Shown: in pieces, positions 14,413 through 14,508 of the stretch
How positions within the stretch are numbered: the stretch's first letter is position 1
Layout of the letters: each line of letters starts with the position of its first letter
Assembly (NCBI GenBank): GCA_025057335.1
Contig: JANWXG010000041.1
Coordinates: forward strand, 1-14,508
Reading direction: 5' to 3'
From: a bacterium
GTDB taxonomy: Bacteria; Armatimonadota; HRBIN16
DNA: 14,508 nucleotides
The notes under the pieces: generated by a model
Database searches by the model: none
What the model was told of the DNA's origin: nothing
What the model saw: only the letters and a program-made list of their open reading frames with translations
Program-made: the position numbers and the translations under genes

Positions 14413-14427
14413 CAAAAGTAACTTTTG
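14413..14427. other. Small dyad upstream of the sigma-54 promoter
   Basis: CAAAAGT-A-ACTTTTG is a perfect inverted repeat just after the TPR gene stop, about 60-73 bases before the -24 element. It could be a weak hairpin or a protein-binding site. An additional TTTTT-GCG-AAAAA dyad lies at 14453-14465. The link to the promoter is only positional. Confidence 0.3.
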
Positions 14428-14485
14428 CTGCTAAACAGGTAAGAATGCTATATTTTTGCGAAAAAGTTTCTCCTCCCCCTACAAA

Positions 14486-14500
14486 TGGCACGATTCTTGC
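14486..14500 (+). promoter_or_regulatory. Sigma-54 (-24/-12) promoter
   Basis: TGGCACG, four bases, TTGC: the sequence matches the sigma-54 consensus TGGCACG-N4-TTGC at all conserved positions, and the GG and GC pairs are separated by exactly 10 bases. Transcription would begin about 12 bases after the GC, at or just beyond the window end, driving an unseen plus-strand gene. Sigma-54 promoters need an enhancer-binding ATPase, usually bound upstream in the region that holds the dyads at 14413-14427 and 14453-14465. Confidence 0.75.
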
Positions 14501-14508
14501 GTTATATA

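Overview
The window comes from a bacterial chromosome with GC-rich coding sequence and tightly packed, often overlapping genes. I see no tRNA, rRNA, transposase, phage gene or CRISPR array. The interspersed palindromic repeats (one class reads as LEGRAPSRP-like peptides, another as ILSEAKNL-like peptides) and the tandem coiled-coil/PD-(D/E)XK-like proteins remind me of Armatimonadota, with Chloroflexota as an alternative. This placement is an inference from gene and repeat style, not a database result.

Left block, minus strand (139-3942): yceD (DUF177), rpmF, plsX, fabH and fabD, read in that order. This is the classic bacterial cluster joining ribosome production (YceD, L32) to phospholipid and fatty-acid initiation (PlsX, FabH, FabD). 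An extended -10 (TGATATAAT) lies between yceD and rpmF, so rpmF and downstream genes may have their own promoter. An imperfect palindromic repeat follows fabD at the left edge.

Middle block (3943-6491): an AT-richer intergenic stretch leads to a HicA/HicB-type toxin-antitoxin locus on the plus strand. hicB is intact. hicA appears broken by frameshifts, but its ancestral stop still overlaps the hicB start as ATGA. Convergent to hicB, with 3 bases between stops, is ackA (acetate kinase, GTG start). Upstream of ackA lies about 670 bp with no gene I can support. It holds at least four copies of a palindromic repeat and, at its right end, a good sigma-70-type promoter for the next operon.

Right block, plus strand (6492-10998): aroF (DAHP synthase with an N-terminal regulatory domain), tyrA, aroA, cmk and plsC. 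Junctions are very tight (10 bp gap, then 4, 4 and 43 bp overlaps). This combines entry to the shikimate pathway, EPSP synthesis and the tyrosine branch with CMP kinase and lysophosphatidate acyltransferase. The same order is known in several phyla.

Right end (11009-14508): a TATAAT element precedes two tandem paralogous proteins. Each has a conserved N-terminal segment, a coiled coil and a C-terminal PD-(D/E)XK-like domain whose usual ExK motif reads E-I-S. The first carries in-frame 54-bp (18-residue) repeats. Seven bases further on is a TolB/FlgO-like plus TPR protein of unknown role. The last 25 bases contain a near-perfect sigma-54 (-24/-12) promoter pointing out of the window at an unseen gene.

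The most interesting items are the decayed hicA beside an intact hicB, the nested palindromes with complementary loops upstream of ackA, the duplicated coiled-coil/PD-(D/E)XK-like pair with its TolB-TPR neighbour, and the sigma-54 promoter. I do not see convincing evidence for a wholly new system. The right-end cluster is the least characterised part.
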